A DNA stretch of 64,000 nt from a bacterium (GTDB taxonomy: Bacteria; SZUA-182; DTGQ01), in assembly GCA_023512255.1 (NCBI GenBank), contig JAILZY010000006.1, positions 14,273-78,272 on the forward strand. Reading direction: 5' to 3'. The notes below the pieces were generated by a model. The model made no database searches. It saw nothing but the letters and a program-made list of their open reading frames with translations, and was not told the origin of the DNA. Made by a program: the position numbers and the translations under genes. Positions 25,414 through 34,925 of this stretch are shown here, in pieces (positions within the stretch are counted from its first letter, which is position 1; the number at the start of each line of letters is the position of its first letter).

Positions 25414-26310
25414 ATGGATAAGCCGATATTTGAACGAGAAGATGTTCAGGGTGAATCTTTTCAGGCCCTGATGGAGCAAAAGCTCCCCTTTTTTCAGGCC
25501 TTTCAGCATAATGGGAAGAAAGAGGCTAGCTTTCAGCCAGCACCTTTCCTTAAAAAGTGGAGGGGCTTTGAGGCCGGATCTCCTGATAAGGCTGCCCACT
25601 CAGCGAGCACTCAGAATGATGAGTCTGAGCAGAGGGCGGAGGAGGAAGAGGAGGAGAAGCAGAAGCAGGAGGCACTCTGCCGGCTCAGAGAGGAGATTAT
25701 TGCCGCGGCCACTCAGGAAGCTGCTAAGATCAAAGAGGATGCCTATCAACAGGGGCTGGCTCAAGGGCTGGCCCAGGGGAGAGAGAAAGGGAAGCGAGAG
25801 GCGGCGGAGGAAATCAAAAGTCGACTCCTTCCTCTTGAAACTACCCTCAAGAATATGATTTGGCAGATTGAGCAGGTTCAGCAGACGATCTTGATCAGGC
25901 AAGAGCAGGAAATTCTCCATTTATGCCTTGAGATGGCCAAAAAGGTTATCTGTACCGAAATCAGCCAAAGCCGAAGCGTCCTTTTGGCCAGCCTTCGTGA
26001 AGGGCTCAAATTTGTCGGCCATCATAAGGTTGTCGCCATAAGACTGAATCCTCACGACCTTGACCTCCTGAAGGAGGTCAAGCAAGAGATTGCTCATAAC
26101 TTCCTCAACCTGGATGGAGTAAGTGTTGAAGCCGATCCTGCTGTTGTAGCTGGAGGATGTCTGATTCAGACCGATATGGGGTATGTGGATGCCACAATAG
26201 ATCGCCGGGTGAGAGAGTTAGAAAAAATTTTTATGGCTAATGGCGGATCTTTGGCTGATCACGGGACAGGGGCTATGGGGGGTGATGATGAGGCCAGAAG
26301 CTTGTGCTGA
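25414..26310 (+). CDS. fliH: Flagellar export ATPase regulator FliH
   Basis: This 298-residue protein has an acidic, Glu/Gln-rich coiled-coil first half (about 60-150) containing the GxxxG-like run [17 protein letters not shown] typical of FliH, followed by the HrpE/YscL-type C-domain ([56 protein letters not shown]). It forms the stalk that restrains and positions the FliI ATPase. It overlaps fliI by 26 bases with the start chosen for fliI. The C-terminal tail after LEKIFM is longer than usual. Confidence 0.9.
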   Translation: MDKPIFEREDVQGESFQALMEQKLPFFQAFQHNGKKEASFQPAPFLKKWRGFEAGSPDKAAHSASTQNDESEQRAEEEEEEKQKQEALCRLREEIIAAATQEAAKIKEDAYQQGLAQGLAQGREKGKREAAEEIKSRLLPLETTLKNMIWQIEQVQQTILIRQEQEILHLCLEMAKKVICTEISQSRSVLLASLREGLKFVGHHKVVAIRLNPHDLDLLKEVKQEIAHNFLNLDGVSVEADPAVVAGGCLIQTDMGYVDATIDRRVRELEKIFMANGGSLADHGTGAMGGDDEARSLC

Positions 26311-27694
26311 CAGCCGCGGAAGAAAGCCGGTTAATCAGGAGCTTGATCTGGCTAAGTATTACACCGCCCTACAAACCATAAGTCCGGCTATCCTGTGCGG
26401 ACGAGTAAAGAGGGTTATCGGCCTGGTGATCGAGGGCTTTGGTCCGGCTGTGCCGCTTGGAGGCATATGTGAAATAGAATCTCTTAGCCATCAGCCGATC
26501 AGGGCTGAGGTAGTGGGTTTTAGAGAGGATGGGGTTTTGATGATGCCCCTTGGAGAGCTTCAAGGAATAAAACCAGGGAGCGTCATTCGGGCAGTCAAGC
26601 TGAAGGATACGATCAGGGTTGGGCCAAAACTTTTAGGTAGGGTGATCGATGCCTTGGGAAGACCGATCGACTGGCAGGGAGAGCTGAGTCTGCCCGAGGA
26701 GTATCCCTTCTATGCCAGCCCCTTGCGGCCAATGGAGCGGGAGAGGATCTGTCAGCCGCTCGATGTCGGCATCCGGGCCATCAATAGCCTTCTTACCATT
26801 GGTCGGGGACAGAAAATCGGCATCTTTGCCGGAAGTGGCGTAGGAAAGAGTGTGCTGATGGGGCAAATAGCTAGAAACACTGAGGCGGATGTCAATGTCA
26901 TTGCCCTGATCGGAGAGCGGGGCCGGGAGGTCAAGGAGTTCATTGACAAGGATCTTGGAGAAGAAGGGCTAAGAAGGTCAGTCCTGGTAGTGGTTACTTC
27001 GGATGAGCCCCCTCTTTTGCGAAGGCGGGGAGCCTTTGTGGCTACAGCCATAGCCGAATACTTTCGGGATCAGGGAAAGCAAGTCCTTTTGATGATGGAT
27101 TCTCTGACCCGCTTTGCTATGGCCCAGCGGGAAATCGGCCTGGCTGTGGGAGAGCCGCCAACTAGCCGAGGCTATACCCCTTCGGTTTTTGCCCTCCTGC
27201 CCGCGCTCTTGGAGCGGGTCGGAGCCTCACGGAAAGGCGGAAGCATTACCGGCATCTACACCGTGCTGGTCGAGGGAGATGATCTGAGTGAGCCGGTGGC
27301 TGATTCGGCCCGATCCATCCTGGATGGCCACATTGTCTTATCTCGTGACCTTGCTGCCCGAAACCATTACCCGGCCATTGACATTTTGTCCAGCATCAGC
27401 CGGGTTAGGGGTGATATCACCACTGGTGAGCAAAGGGAGGATGCTCACTATCTGGTTGAACTGCTGGCCACTTTTCGGCGAGTTGAAGACCTGGTGCAAA
27501 TTGGTGCTTATAAGAAGGGGAGCAATCCCAAATCCGATCTTGCCCTGAGCATGATTGATTCAATCAACGAATTTCTCAGGCAAAAAATCAACGAAAGACA
27601 AGATTTGGCTAGTAGTTTCAAAGCCCTCCATGAGCTTTTGGCCCCAGTGAAGGACGCTCTCCATCGATCCGATAATAAAAACAGCAGTCATTAA
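26285..27694 (+). CDS. fliI: Flagellum-specific ATP synthase FliI
   Basis: The export ATPase is 469 residues if started at 26285, behind GGGGGG in the end of fliH. An in-frame start at 26240 would overlap fliH by 71 bases and add residues unlike FliI, so it is disfavoured. The Walker A is [12 protein letters not shown], with [11 protein letters not shown] and [17 protein letters not shown] (Walker B region), and the arginine-finger region VRGDI. It forms a hexamer on the cytoplasmic side and unfolds export substrates for the FlhA/FlhB gate. Full length for the family. Confidence 0.93.
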   Translation: MMRPEACADSRGRKPVNQELDLAKYYTALQTISPAILCGRVKRVIGLVIEGFGPAVPLGGICEIESLSHQPIRAEVVGFREDGVLMMPLGELQGIKPGSVIRAVKLKDTIRVGPKLLGRVIDALGRPIDWQGELSLPEEYPFYASPLRPMERERICQPLDVGIRAINSLLTIGRGQKIGIFAGSGVGKSVLMGQIARNTEADVNVIALIGERGREVKEFIDKDLGEEGLRRSVLVVVTSDEPPLLRRRGAFVATAIAEYFRDQGKQVLLMMDSLTRFAMAQREIGLAVGEPPTSRGYTPSVFALLPALLERVGASRKGGSITGIYTVLVEGDDLSEPVADSARSILDGHIVLSRDLAARNHYPAIDILSSISRVRGDITTGEQREDAHYLVELLATFRRVEDLVQIGAYKKGSNPKSDLALSMIDSINEFLRQKINERQDLASSFKALHELLAPVKDALHRSDNKNSSH

Positions 27695-27789
27695 ATCGCG
27701 GTCAAAAGGCTCTCAAAAATCTAGCACAATAAACCAACACAGCCACCAAGCCTCGCCTTTATGAGGCGAATTAGGGCTTTGAGACCATA

Positions 27790-28260
27790 GTGAAAACATT
27801 TCGCTTACAGTCTGTTCTCGAATATCGAAAGAGTCTTGAAGAGGAAATTCAGCGGGAATTTTCCGAGCTTCAGGCCAAGCTTTACCAAGAGAGAGAGCTT
27901 GGCCTGCGGATCAAAGAGCAGATTTGCGCTTGGCAGCAGAAATTCCATGATCGACAAAAACAGCCGCAAGGTATTTGCTCCGCTGAGATTGACCTCTACC
28001 ATAAGTTTTTGCATTTTTTGACCAATGAGGCCGCAAGGCAGGAAGAGAAAATCCGCTCCCTTGAGTTGGCTGTTGAGCAAAAGCGGCAGGTCCTGCTTGA
28101 GGCCAGAAGGGAAAAGAAGATTATGGAGAGGTTGAGAGAAAAAACCCTTATCCTCTGGAGGAAAGACATGCTGCGGAAAGAGCAAAAGCTCTTGGATGAG
28201 AGAGCTGCAAACCGCCGCCGTAGGGGCAGCCAGGATATGGCACCAGGATATGGCAGATGA
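27790..28260 (+). CDS. fliJ: Flagellar export protein FliJ
   Basis: This 156-residue protein starts with GTG (MKTFRLQSVLEYRKSLEEE, the FliJ N-end) and is almost entirely charged heptad coiled coil, for example ERELGLRIKEQIC and RSLELAVEQKRQVLLEARREK. FliJ is the central stalk of the FliI ring and helps load substrates. The position after fliI agrees. Its stop overlaps the start of the next gene by 4 bases. Confidence 0.9.
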   Translation: MKTFRLQSVLEYRKSLEEEIQREFSELQAKLYQERELGLRIKEQICAWQQKFHDRQKQPQGICSAEIDLYHKFLHFLTNEAARQEEKIRSLELAVEQKRQVLLEARREKKIMERLREKTLILWRKDMLRKEQKLLDERAANRRRRGSQDMAPGYGR

Positions 28261-28988
28261 AGAAGGATAGAGGCTTGAGCAAGGGATTGGGACTTCTGCC
28301 TGCACCGCAGCCTTCATTGAACAGGGAAGCAAAGATGATTAGAGCCACAGCCCGCAGTCTTCCTCGAACTCTTCTTGGATCAGCCATAGTGGCTGTGGCT
28401 GTTTACGCTGCTTTTCTCAAGGGCTTTTCGATCAGCCGCCCGCGCTTGGTCCGTGAAAGCCTGGCTGGCCAGTCAAAGGCATCCTCGGCTTCCGCGACCG
28501 CGGGTGGAAGCCCTACTTGGGAAAGCCTGGCTCAGGTTCAACAATCCCTGGCTGAGCGGGAAGCCAAGCTCAGGGAGAGGGAAAAGACACTCGATGAGCA
28601 AGAGCAGCGGCTTTCTGCTATCAAGCAGGAGATTATTCAGAGTCTTGAGCTTATGAAAGCGCTTCAGAGGGAAATTGAGGAAAAAGGCCGAAAGCTGGAT
28701 GAGCAGCAGGAGAAGCGAATCAAAGAGCTGTCCAAGATCTTCGAAAGCGCTCCTCCGGAGAAGGCCGGCTCAATCATCGCTCAGACCGATCTTTTGACCG
28801 CAGCGGAAATCATCATGCGGATTGATAAGAGAAAAGCAGGCCGGATCTGGGGATATGTAGACCCAAAATTAGCCGCGAAGATTACCCAACATATAGCCCA
28901 GCAAGATGCCTGGAAAAGAGGACTACCCTCCTCTTCTTCCCTGACTGATGAAGCTTCCGGTCAGGGTGAGGCAGAAAATAAGGAATAA
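28257..28988 (+). CDS. MotE-like flagellar protein (MgtE-N-type domain)
   Basis: This 243-residue protein has one N-terminal membrane helix (about 40-55), a long coiled coil (about 80-155) and a C-domain of MgtE-N-like helical repeats: IFESAPPEKAGSIIAQTDLLTAAEIIMRIDKRKAGRIWGYVDPKLAAKI. That plan fits the MotE family, an envelope chaperone for the stator proteins in Campylobacter and a common gene after fliJ. It is directly followed by motA and two motB-like genes, which supports the stator-chaperone reading. An alternative start is the ATG at 28335 (MIRATARS). Function is inferred from family and context. Confidence 0.75.
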   Translation: MKKDRGLSKGLGLLPAPQPSLNREAKMIRATARSLPRTLLGSAIVAVAVYAAFLKGFSISRPRLVRESLAGQSKASSASATAGGSPTWESLAQVQQSLAEREAKLREREKTLDEQEQRLSAIKQEIIQSLELMKALQREIEEKGRKLDEQQEKRIKELSKIFESAPPEKAGSIIAQTDLLTAAEIIMRIDKRKAGRIWGYVDPKLAAKITQHIAQQDAWKRGLPSSSSLTDEASGQGEAENKE

Positions 28989-29137
28989 CATGCAGTAGAA
29001 AAAAATAATAAGTTATATTTACCTATTTTCACATTTTAACTTATAATGAAATTAATATAAAATTTTAATATTTTAAATACTTATAAAAAGCAAAAAAGTG
29101 TAGTAATAGTAGTAGTAATAAGAGGTGAATAAGGTTT

Positions 29138-29902
29138 ATGGATATTGCTACCGTATCTGGAATTGCGTCTGCCTTCGCCCTGGTGGTGATTGCCATATTC
29201 ATGGGCGGAAGTCTGATGATTTTTGTCGATATTCCCTCGGTCATGATTACGGTCGGGGGAACGATCGGAGTTAGCCTCATTCACTATCCCCTGGGGGATA
29301 TTCTGGGAGTGATGAAGGTAGTGAAAAATACCTTCTTTTCAAAAACGCACAATCCTCAGGAGTTGATTAAGAAAATTATCGAAATGGCCAGCCTGGCCCG
29401 CAAAGAAGGGCTTCTGGCTTTACAAAATACAGCTAAAAGCCTAGAGGACCCCTTCATACGGGTAGGAATTCAGGGGCTGGTTGACGGCCTGGAGCCTGAA
29501 GCCATCAGACAGATCCTGAATACTGATATCGAGCAGATGGAAGATCGCCACTCCCACGGAGCCGAGATCCTGACCAGTATGGCTGCCTATGCCCCAGCTA
29601 TGGGGCTCATCGGCACCCTCATCGGACTGGTGCAGATGCTGCAAAACCTGAATGACCCCAGCAAGATCGGCCCTGGTATGGCTGTCGCTCTCCTCACCAC
29701 CTTTTACGGAGCCATTATGGCCAACATGGTTTTCCTCCCTTTGAGCGGGAAATTGAAAACTCGAAGCTCCGAAGAGGCCCAATATCGGCAGATTGCCCTG
29801 GAAGGCATCATTTCTATCTCAACCGGCACCAATCCTCGCATTATTGAGCAAAAGCTCCACGCTTTTTTGCCGCCTAAGATGCGAATTTCAAGCTTCAATT
29901 AA
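29138..29902 (+). CDS. motA: Flagellar stator protein MotA
   Basis: The 254-residue protein has four membrane helices. Key segments are the N-end MDIATVSGIASAFALVVIAIF, the cytoplasmic loop with charged residues (QMEDRHSHGAEILTSMAAYAPAMGLIGTLIGL) and ALLTTFYGAIMANMVFLPL, which carry the conserved prolines and the Thr-rich channel wall. The sequence type resembles PomA/MotA of polar flagella. It forms the ion channel with MotB-type subunits encoded at 30134 and 30999. An AGAGGTG ribosome site precedes the ATG. Confidence 0.94.
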   Translation: MDIATVSGIASAFALVVIAIFMGGSLMIFVDIPSVMITVGGTIGVSLIHYPLGDILGVMKVVKNTFFSKTHNPQELIKKIIEMASLARKEGLLALQNTAKSLEDPFIRVGIQGLVDGLEPEAIRQILNTDIEQMEDRHSHGAEILTSMAAYAPAMGLIGTLIGLVQMLQNLNDPSKIGPGMAVALLTTFYGAIMANMVFLPLSGKLKTRSSEEAQYRQIALEGIISISTGTNPRIIEQKLHAFLPPKMRISSFN

Positions 29903-30133
29903 TTTCATACCCGCATTCATGCACCAATATAATGCGCATCCTGAGACAAGAGGTCTTCATGGCTTGGAGAATGGTTATTGAATATTGATAACTATTTGAT
30001 TTAATGATTTATTTTTTAGCTTTATTTTTCGTGTCTGTCGGCATTAATCTTGCTGGAATATAAATAATGAAAAGCTGCTAACCTCATATATTTCACTCTT
30101 AACCATTAGAGTGGGAAAATCTGATCATTATTT

Positions 30134-30973
30134 ATGAAAATCAACGCAAAAATTCATCCTATCTATAAGATTTTGCTTGGAGAGTTTTGGCTGTCTGAAG
30201 AGGGAGACTCAACAGTCGTGCTCATGTGTGCCTTGGTTCTCCTGATGATGGCTTTTTTTGCAGTCTTAAATTCCATTTCGGTGAAGGATAAAAAAAGGGA
30301 GCGGGCGGCGCTGGGCTCAGTTACAGAAAGTTTTGGCGCTCTGCCGGGTGGGGTTCTGCCGAATGCAGGCAAACAGTTCCTGCTTGCCTCCCCGCCAATG
30401 GTTGATTCGCAGCATGAGCTGGCCAGCAAGGGAATCAGCCCTGAGACCCTTTATGAGCTGGTGCGGTTAAATTCAGATAAGAAGTGGTATCAGATTATAA
30501 CCCTTAAAAAATCGCTTGAGGGATTAAGTATTGCCCTTTCGGATCAGGGTTTTTTCACTCCCGGCAGAGCGGAATTAGCCGCGGAGAAACTGCCCATGCT
30601 AAATAAAATCAGTGCGCTTATTCAGGACTCATCCTGTGATGTGGTCATTAAAGGGTATACGGATAATACCCCTATTGCCTCAAGTAATTTTGGGTCAAAC
30701 TGGGAGCTGTCTGCGGCGAGAGCCATGAATGTTATGAAATATTTCATCCAGCAGGGGATCTCCCCCTCCCGGCTGGAAGCAGCAGGCTATGGGGAGTATG
30801 ATCCTCTCTTCCCCAATGATACCGAGGAGCATCGGGCCCTAAATCGAAGAGTGGAGATTCAATTGGTTCAAAAGGAAAAAAAAGAGCTTCCCTCAAGGGA
30901 TGACTCAAATGATAAGGATGGAATCATGGTTCATGGCTTTTGGTTTAAAATGCGAAGCCTCATGCAAAAATAA
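30134..30973 (+). CDS. MotB-like stator protein 1 with canonical OmpA domain and divergent membrane segment
   Basis: The protein is 279 residues with one N-terminal helix (about 26-50) just after Asp25 in SEEGDSTVVLMC, a plausible but atypical position for the ion-binding Asp; the usual ADMMTLLLxFF context is missing. The C-terminal peptidoglycan-binding OmpA/MotB domain is canonical: VVIKGYTDNTPIASSNFG, NWELSAARAMNV, GYGEYDPLFPNDTEEHRALN and NRRVEIQL. Together with the next gene it makes a pair of MotB-type proteins behind one motA. It may act as the B subunit itself or as an accessory peptidoglycan anchor. Confidence 0.82.
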   Translation: MKINAKIHPIYKILLGEFWLSEEGDSTVVLMCALVLLMMAFFAVLNSISVKDKKRERAALGSVTESFGALPGGVLPNAGKQFLLASPPMVDSQHELASKGISPETLYELVRLNSDKKWYQIITLKKSLEGLSIALSDQGFFTPGRAELAAEKLPMLNKISALIQDSSCDVVIKGYTDNTPIASSNFGSNWELSAARAMNVMKYFIQQGISPSRLEAAGYGEYDPLFPNDTEEHRALNRRVEIQLVQKEKKELPSRDDSNDKDGIMVHGFWFKMRSLMQK

Positions 30974-30998
30974 AATCCAAAGATAAAATCAGGGTAAT

Positions 30999-31706
30999 AT
31001 GGCCAAGAAAAAAGAAAAGAAAGAAATGGATCCGCAAGCCTGGATGTTCAGCTTTTCAGATCTATTGACCAATATGCTGACCTTCTTTGTGCTGCTCTAT
31101 TCCATGTCATCTATGAACAACCTGGCCTTTGAACACTACCTTGCCCCTTCGCTTCGGGGCGCCTTGGGAGTGATTAACCGTGGGGAGCTGACCAGTATTG
31201 GAAAGCCCCGCTTTATGCCGGTTTCTCTACCGCCGACTGAGGAATTCTCTCTCATTGAGGATGCGTTCATCAAGGCCCTGTTGAGCGATGCCAAAGAGCA
31301 AGATGAGGCCGGGCCGGATTCTAAAAATTTGCAGACCATAGATATCTATGCCAATCAAAAATTTGCCCAGGTATTATTTCCAGCCAAGGTCCTGTTTGAA
31401 AAAAACAGTGCCGAGATTTCTCCTCAGATGGCCAAGCACCTTCGGGGAATTGCTGTGATTTTAAACAAATTCGCCCACCCTGTGCGGATCAATGGCTATA
31501 GCTACTCAGCAGGGGGGCAAGAGAGTGAGGTCTTGTCGCTTAAGAGGGCCTCGGCAGTGTTAAATTTTCTCATTACTGAGGGAGGGCTTGCCCCGGAGAG
31601 GTGCAGTTTGGCTGGTTATGGAGAGCTGCGGCCTGAGGGAAGAAGAGTAAAGAGTGAGGATTATGTAGAGATTTACATTATTAAAGCGATCAATTACACC
31701 ACATAA
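30999..31706 (+). CDS. MotB-like stator protein 2 with canonical membrane segment and degenerate OmpA domain
   Basis: In this 235-residue protein the N-end is textbook MotB: WMFSFSDLLTNMLTFFVLLYSMSS with Asp21 as the likely ion-binding residue, followed by a plug-like linker. The C-terminal OmpA-type domain is eroded: the NGYSYSAGGQESEVLSLKRA stretch replaces the TDNxP loop, and the NRRVEI end has become SEDYVEIYI. Peptidoglycan binding may thus be weak. It starts 25 bases after the first motB-like gene. The pair is complementary: one has the good channel end, the other the good anchoring end. Confidence 0.82.
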   Translation: MAKKKEKKEMDPQAWMFSFSDLLTNMLTFFVLLYSMSSMNNLAFEHYLAPSLRGALGVINRGELTSIGKPRFMPVSLPPTEEFSLIEDAFIKALLSDAKEQDEAGPDSKNLQTIDIYANQKFAQVLFPAKVLFEKNSAEISPQMAKHLRGIAVILNKFAHPVRINGYSYSAGGQESEVLSLKRASAVLNFLITEGGLAPERCSLAGYGELRPEGRRVKSEDYVEIYIIKAINYTT

Positions 31707-31787
31707 AGACTATTTTTCAACCTCAAAGACACCTTGAGAATCTCCATCCTGGTTGCTGTTGAAAGTCAAAAATAGTGCACAACTAGC

Positions 31788-31932
31788 TTAATGGTTTTCT
31801 CGCTAAGTGCGTAACACAAGTGGGCAGCGGATCAATTAGGCTATCAATTATAGGTTTATAGGTTACGTTATCAATTGTGGCGCGCGGACCTTGTGCCTGA
31901 ACAGTTTGCTTATTAGTGAGAAGGCCACTTAA
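31788..31932. mobile_element. Family 2 MITE-like element, uninterrupted copy
   Basis: A 145-bp non-coding element whose ends are imperfect inverted repeats (TTAATGGTTTTCTCGCTAAG at the left; on the opposite strand TTAAGTGGCCTTCTCACTAA at the right). Read on the minus strand it matches 58700-58960 along its length, including CTAATTGATCCGCTG. It lies between the motB-like genes and fliL. No clear target duplication. Confidence 0.65.
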
Positions 31933-31972
31933 TGCAGGTAGCTAATTTACAAATTTTTGAGGAGAGAAGTTT

Positions 31973-32473
31973 ATGGGTATTCGAAATGAACAAGGCTTTT
32001 TATCAACCAAGCTACTGATCATTATCAGCGCGGTGGTGCTCCTTTTAATCGGAGCAGGCATTTTCATCTACCTGAAATTTCTCTCGTCTCCCAAAAATGC
32101 TGCGGCTCAACCTCGCTCTGCCCCACCCCAGGAGGAGAGCTTGCCTCAGCAGCCTGCCGCGGCTGATATCCAAGGCCCTATTTTTGATTTAAATACCTTC
32201 ATTGTCAACCTTATGGGAGATTCGGGGAGGAGATATCTGAAGGTTACCATTAAGCTTGAGTTGAGCAGCGAGCTGCTGAAAGAGGAAATTAGTAAAAAAA
32301 TGCCGGAGATTCAAGACAATATGCTGGTTTTGCTATCCAGCAAATCGTACGATGATATCGCCGATGTCTCAGGCAAGATACGGCTTCGGGCTGAAATCAT
32401 GAATCGGATCAATGCGGTATTGACCTCTGGTCAGGTTCGCAAGGTCTACTTTACCGAGTTTGTCATTCAGTAA
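31973..32473 (+). CDS. fliL: Flagellar basal body-associated protein FliL
   Basis: This 166-residue protein has a short basic N-end, one membrane helix (about 13-35, LLIIISAVVLLLIGAGIFIYL), a Pro/Gln linker and a periplasmic FliL domain (FIVNLMGDSGRRYLKVTIKLELSS ... MPEIQDNMLVLLSSKSYDDI ... VRKVYFTEFVIQ). FliL rings surround and stabilise the stator units. Position between the stator genes and the switch genes is usual. A strong GAGGAGAG site precedes the ATG. Its stop lies in a degenerate 30-bp tandem repeat. Confidence 0.93.
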   Translation: MGIRNEQGFLSTKLLIIISAVVLLLIGAGIFIYLKFLSSPKNAAAQPRSAPPQEESLPQQPAAADIQGPIFDLNTFIVNLMGDSGRRYLKVTIKLELSSELLKEEISKKMPEIQDNMLVLLSSKSYDDIADVSGKIRLRAEIMNRINAVLTSGQVRKVYFTEFVIQ

Positions 32474-32516
32474 ATTTTTGGGAATAAGTTTGTCATTTAT
32501 TAGCTTTTTGGAAAGA
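32457..32516. repeat. Degenerate 30-bp tandem duplication over the fliL stop
   Basis: 32457-32486 and 32487-32516 match at 24 of 30 bases (both start AGTTTGTCAT and carry a TTTTTGG). The first unit contains the FliL stop; the second unit ends just before the fliM start. Confidence 0.7.
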
Positions 32517-32522
32517 TGAACT

Positions 32523-33551
32523 ATGTCAACCGAGACCAATATTAACGATATTCTATCTCCTGATGAAATTAAGGCCCTGAGCGAAGCAGTCTTTGACGGA
32601 AAGATCGAAACCGAAGGCCAGACTCTCCCATCCCAGATGGTGACGGAGTTTGATCTGACTGACAAAAAGACGCTGCCCTCAAAAATGGTGGGGCTTGAGA
32701 TCATCAACAACCGATTCATCCGCAAATTCAGAGCCACGCTGTCCACTATGCTGCGCAAGGTGGTGGAGGTGGAGATTATTTCCACCAATCACCTGAGCTT
32801 TGCTGATGTCTCAAAATCAATCCCTGTTCCCTCTTGGATCAACCTCCTGCACTTTGATCCTCTGCCTGGCTCTCCTTTTATCGCCTTTGATACCCATCTG
32901 GCCACGGTTATCATCGACTATATGTGTGGAGGAAACGGCCAGATCAGCAAGAGTTTGAAAAAAGAGGAATTTGGGCCCATTGAGCAGCATCTGATGAGCA
33001 AGGTTACTCATGAAGTCATTGGCTGTCTTGAGGAAGTGTGGAAAATCATTTTACCCGTCAGCATAGATGCCGGAGATATAGAGTTTGACAGCCGCTACAT
33101 TACCAGTGTTTCCCATGACGAAATGTTTGTGGTTACCTACTTTTCAACCAAGATCGAAGAATCAAGCGGCGTGCTTACCCTGGCCCTACCCTACACTACC
33201 CTTGAGCCAATCAAGCAGAAGCTGACCAGCACGGTCGGCCATGATGAGCAAAAGGCTAACTTTTCATGGATGAGCAGCCTGAAGGAGTACCTTCCTGATA
33301 TTCGGGCCAATATCACGGTTGAGCTGGGAAAGAAAAATGTCACTGTTCGGGACCTTTTATCCATGAGAGTTGGAGATGTTATTATTTTGGATCAATTTAT
33401 CGGGGATGAGCTGATGGTCTATGTAGAGGGCGTGCCTAAATTTAAAGGCTATCCAGGCCACTATAAGGGCAACAATGCCCTCAATATCACCTCTGTTCTC
33501 TACCCGCTCAAAGGAGAAGTGCCTAATGTCGGGAAAAACATCACCAGTTGA
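32523..33551 (+). CDS. fliM: Flagellar motor switch protein FliM
   Basis: The 342-residue protein shows an N-terminal CheY-P-binding helix (ILSPDEIKALSEA), a CheC-like middle domain (RFIRKFRATLSTMLRK, PGSPFIAFDTHLATVIIDYMCGGNGQ, EQHLMSKVTHEVI) and a C-terminal SpoA domain (ANITVELGKKNVTVRDLLSMRVGDVI). It links CheY signalling to FliG in the C-ring. The loop usually read as FGGxG is CGGNGQ here, an ordinary variant. It overlaps fliN by 26 bases. Confidence 0.95.
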   Translation: MSTETNINDILSPDEIKALSEAVFDGKIETEGQTLPSQMVTEFDLTDKKTLPSKMVGLEIINNRFIRKFRATLSTMLRKVVEVEIISTNHLSFADVSKSIPVPSWINLLHFDPLPGSPFIAFDTHLATVIIDYMCGGNGQISKSLKKEEFGPIEQHLMSKVTHEVIGCLEEVWKIILPVSIDAGDIEFDSRYITSVSHDEMFVVTYFSTKIEESSGVLTLALPYTTLEPIKQKLTSTVGHDEQKANFSWMSSLKEYLPDIRANITVELGKKNVTVRDLLSMRVGDVIILDQFIGDELMVYVEGVPKFKGYPGHYKGNNALNITSVLYPLKGEVPNVGKNITS

Positions 33552-33972
33552 ATCTACCTCTATGAACGAAAAGGGCGATCAAGCAGCTATGTCTCAAGAG
33601 GGCTTCACTCCCTCATCTTTCCCGGAACCATCGCCGGAGCAGGAGCAATTCATCCCTCGTGGCTCCTTTCCCCAGGCAGGAGAGGTGCTATCGCAGGATC
33701 AGCACTCCTTTCCCCGCAACCTAGATTTTATCCTCGACATCCCCCTGGAAATCTCGGTTGAGCTAGGGAGGACCAAGGTCCGCATCGCCGATATCCTAAA
33801 ACTTGGACAAGGATCGATAATCGAGCTTACCAATCCAGCCGGAAGCGCCCTTGAGGTCTTGGTTAACCACAAACCTATTGCCAAGGGCGAAGTAGTCGTA
33901 GTCAACGAAAAATATGGCATTAGACTTACCGAAATTCTCAGTGTCATGGAAAGGATTGAAAAACTCAGATGA
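33526..33972 (+). CDS. fliN: Flagellar motor switch protein FliN
   Basis: The product has 148 residues when started at ATG 33526 (MSGKTSPVES), nine bases after AAAGGAG inside fliM. An upstream in-frame ATG at 33475 gives a longer, unconvincing N-end. The N-half is Pro/Glu-rich and disordered; the C-half is a clean SpoA domain: LDIPLEISVELGRTKVRIADILKLGQGSIIEL and NHKPIAKGEVVVVNEKYGIRLTEI. It forms the lower C-ring with FliM and docks FliH. The stop overlaps the fliO start (ATGA). Confidence 0.94.
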   Translation: MSGKTSPVESTSMNEKGDQAAMSQEGFTPSSFPEPSPEQEQFIPRGSFPQAGEVLSQDQHSFPRNLDFILDIPLEISVELGRTKVRIADILKLGQGSIIELTNPAGSALEVLVNHKPIAKGEVVVVNEKYGIRLTEILSVMERIEKLR

Positions 33973-34925
33973 AGCCACTCTCTGCTTTCATTATCGACAG
34001 GAAAATGAAAAATCTTGGGCTAACCTTGCGGGAAAAAAGAGGGATGCTTATGCTCTTTCTTCTTCTTGCGCTCTGTCTGTTAGTAAGCCTGATGCTGGTG
34101 GAGGCTGAATCATCCTCATCTACTCTGGGGCTAGATTCTACCCGGCGTCGAATGCTCAGCAGAGAAGGGAAAAAAGGCCCTCAGGCTCAGCCTGGGCAAA
34201 AAGCAAGCCAAGAGTTTGAGCATCTGCATTTGAGCCAAGAGCCTGGGCAAACAAATCAGTCTGGGCAGGCAAGCCAACCTGAGCAAGCCAGCCAGCAGTC
34301 TGAGCAAGCAAGCCAGCAGCCTGGACAAGTAACCCAGCCTGAGCAAGCAAGCCAACCTGAGCAAGCCAGCCAGCAGCCCCCCGCGGCCGCTGATGAGGAG
34401 AGCACCACCTTGTCAGATGATTTTGATCTCCTGAAGGAGAGACTCAGCGAGAGGCTTCAGCCCAAGCAGCCCCCTTCTTCGTCTGCTATTGTCAATCTTG
34501 CCCCTCCCCTGCTGAAGGCCACCCTCTCCTTGGCCTTGGTTTTAGCGGTCATCTTCGGTTTGAGTTACCTGGTGAAAAAATATTATCTTAAGGGAAATCT
34601 GCCGGGCGGGAAATACATACAGCTTCTCGATACCTGTCCCTTGGGACTTAAAAATTCCCTCATTCTGGTGAGGGTAGAAACCCAGACCCTGCTGCTTGGG
34701 CTGAGTGGTCAGCAGATCGTTCTCCTGACCCAGGTTAACTCTGCGGCGGGGAAATCAAAGTCTTCCGAGGAAGCTGCCAAAGGCAGACCGAAGGCTTCTG
34801 AAAGCTTTGCTGAGCAACTATCAATGAATACAATGAAATTGCAGCCGTCTTTACAGGTTTCGGAAAGTGCCACCAATATCGCCGATATCCTGGAGAGCCG
34901 ACTAAAAGGGCTGAAAAAGGTATGA
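33969..34925 (+). CDS. fliO: Flagellar biosynthetic protein FliO
   Basis: The 318-residue protein is long for FliO because of a periplasmic linker rich in Gln/Ser/Pro with short tandem repeats (QASQPEQ, QASQQ; about residues 85-140). A first hydrophobic segment (about 25-45) is followed by the linker and a second helix (LSLALVLAVIFGLSYLVKKYYL). The FliO domain proper follows: GKYIQLLDTCPLGLKNSLILVRVETQTLLLGLSGQQI. FliO helps assemble FliP pentamers. Its stop and the fliP start overlap (ATGATGA). Confidence 0.88.
   Translation: MKPLSAFIIDRKMKNLGLTLREKRGMLMLFLLLALCLLVSLMLVEAESSSSTLGLDSTRRRMLSREGKKGPQAQPGQKASQEFEHLHLSQEPGQTNQSGQASQPEQASQQSEQASQQPGQVTQPEQASQPEQASQQPPAAADEESTTLSDDFDLLKERLSERLQPKQPPSSSAIVNLAPPLLKATLSLALVLAVIFGLSYLVKKYYLKGNLPGGKYIQLLDTCPLGLKNSLILVRVETQTLLLGLSGQQIVLLTQVNSAAGKSKSSEEAAKGRPKASESFAEQLSMNTMKLQPSLQVSESATNIADILESRLKGLKKV

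Noticed and set aside
31709-31776. Distant inverted repeat ACTATTTTT / AAAAATAGT after the second motB-like gene
   Set aside because: The arms are AT-rich and ~50 bases apart; chance pairing is likely, and a terminator structure is not convincing.
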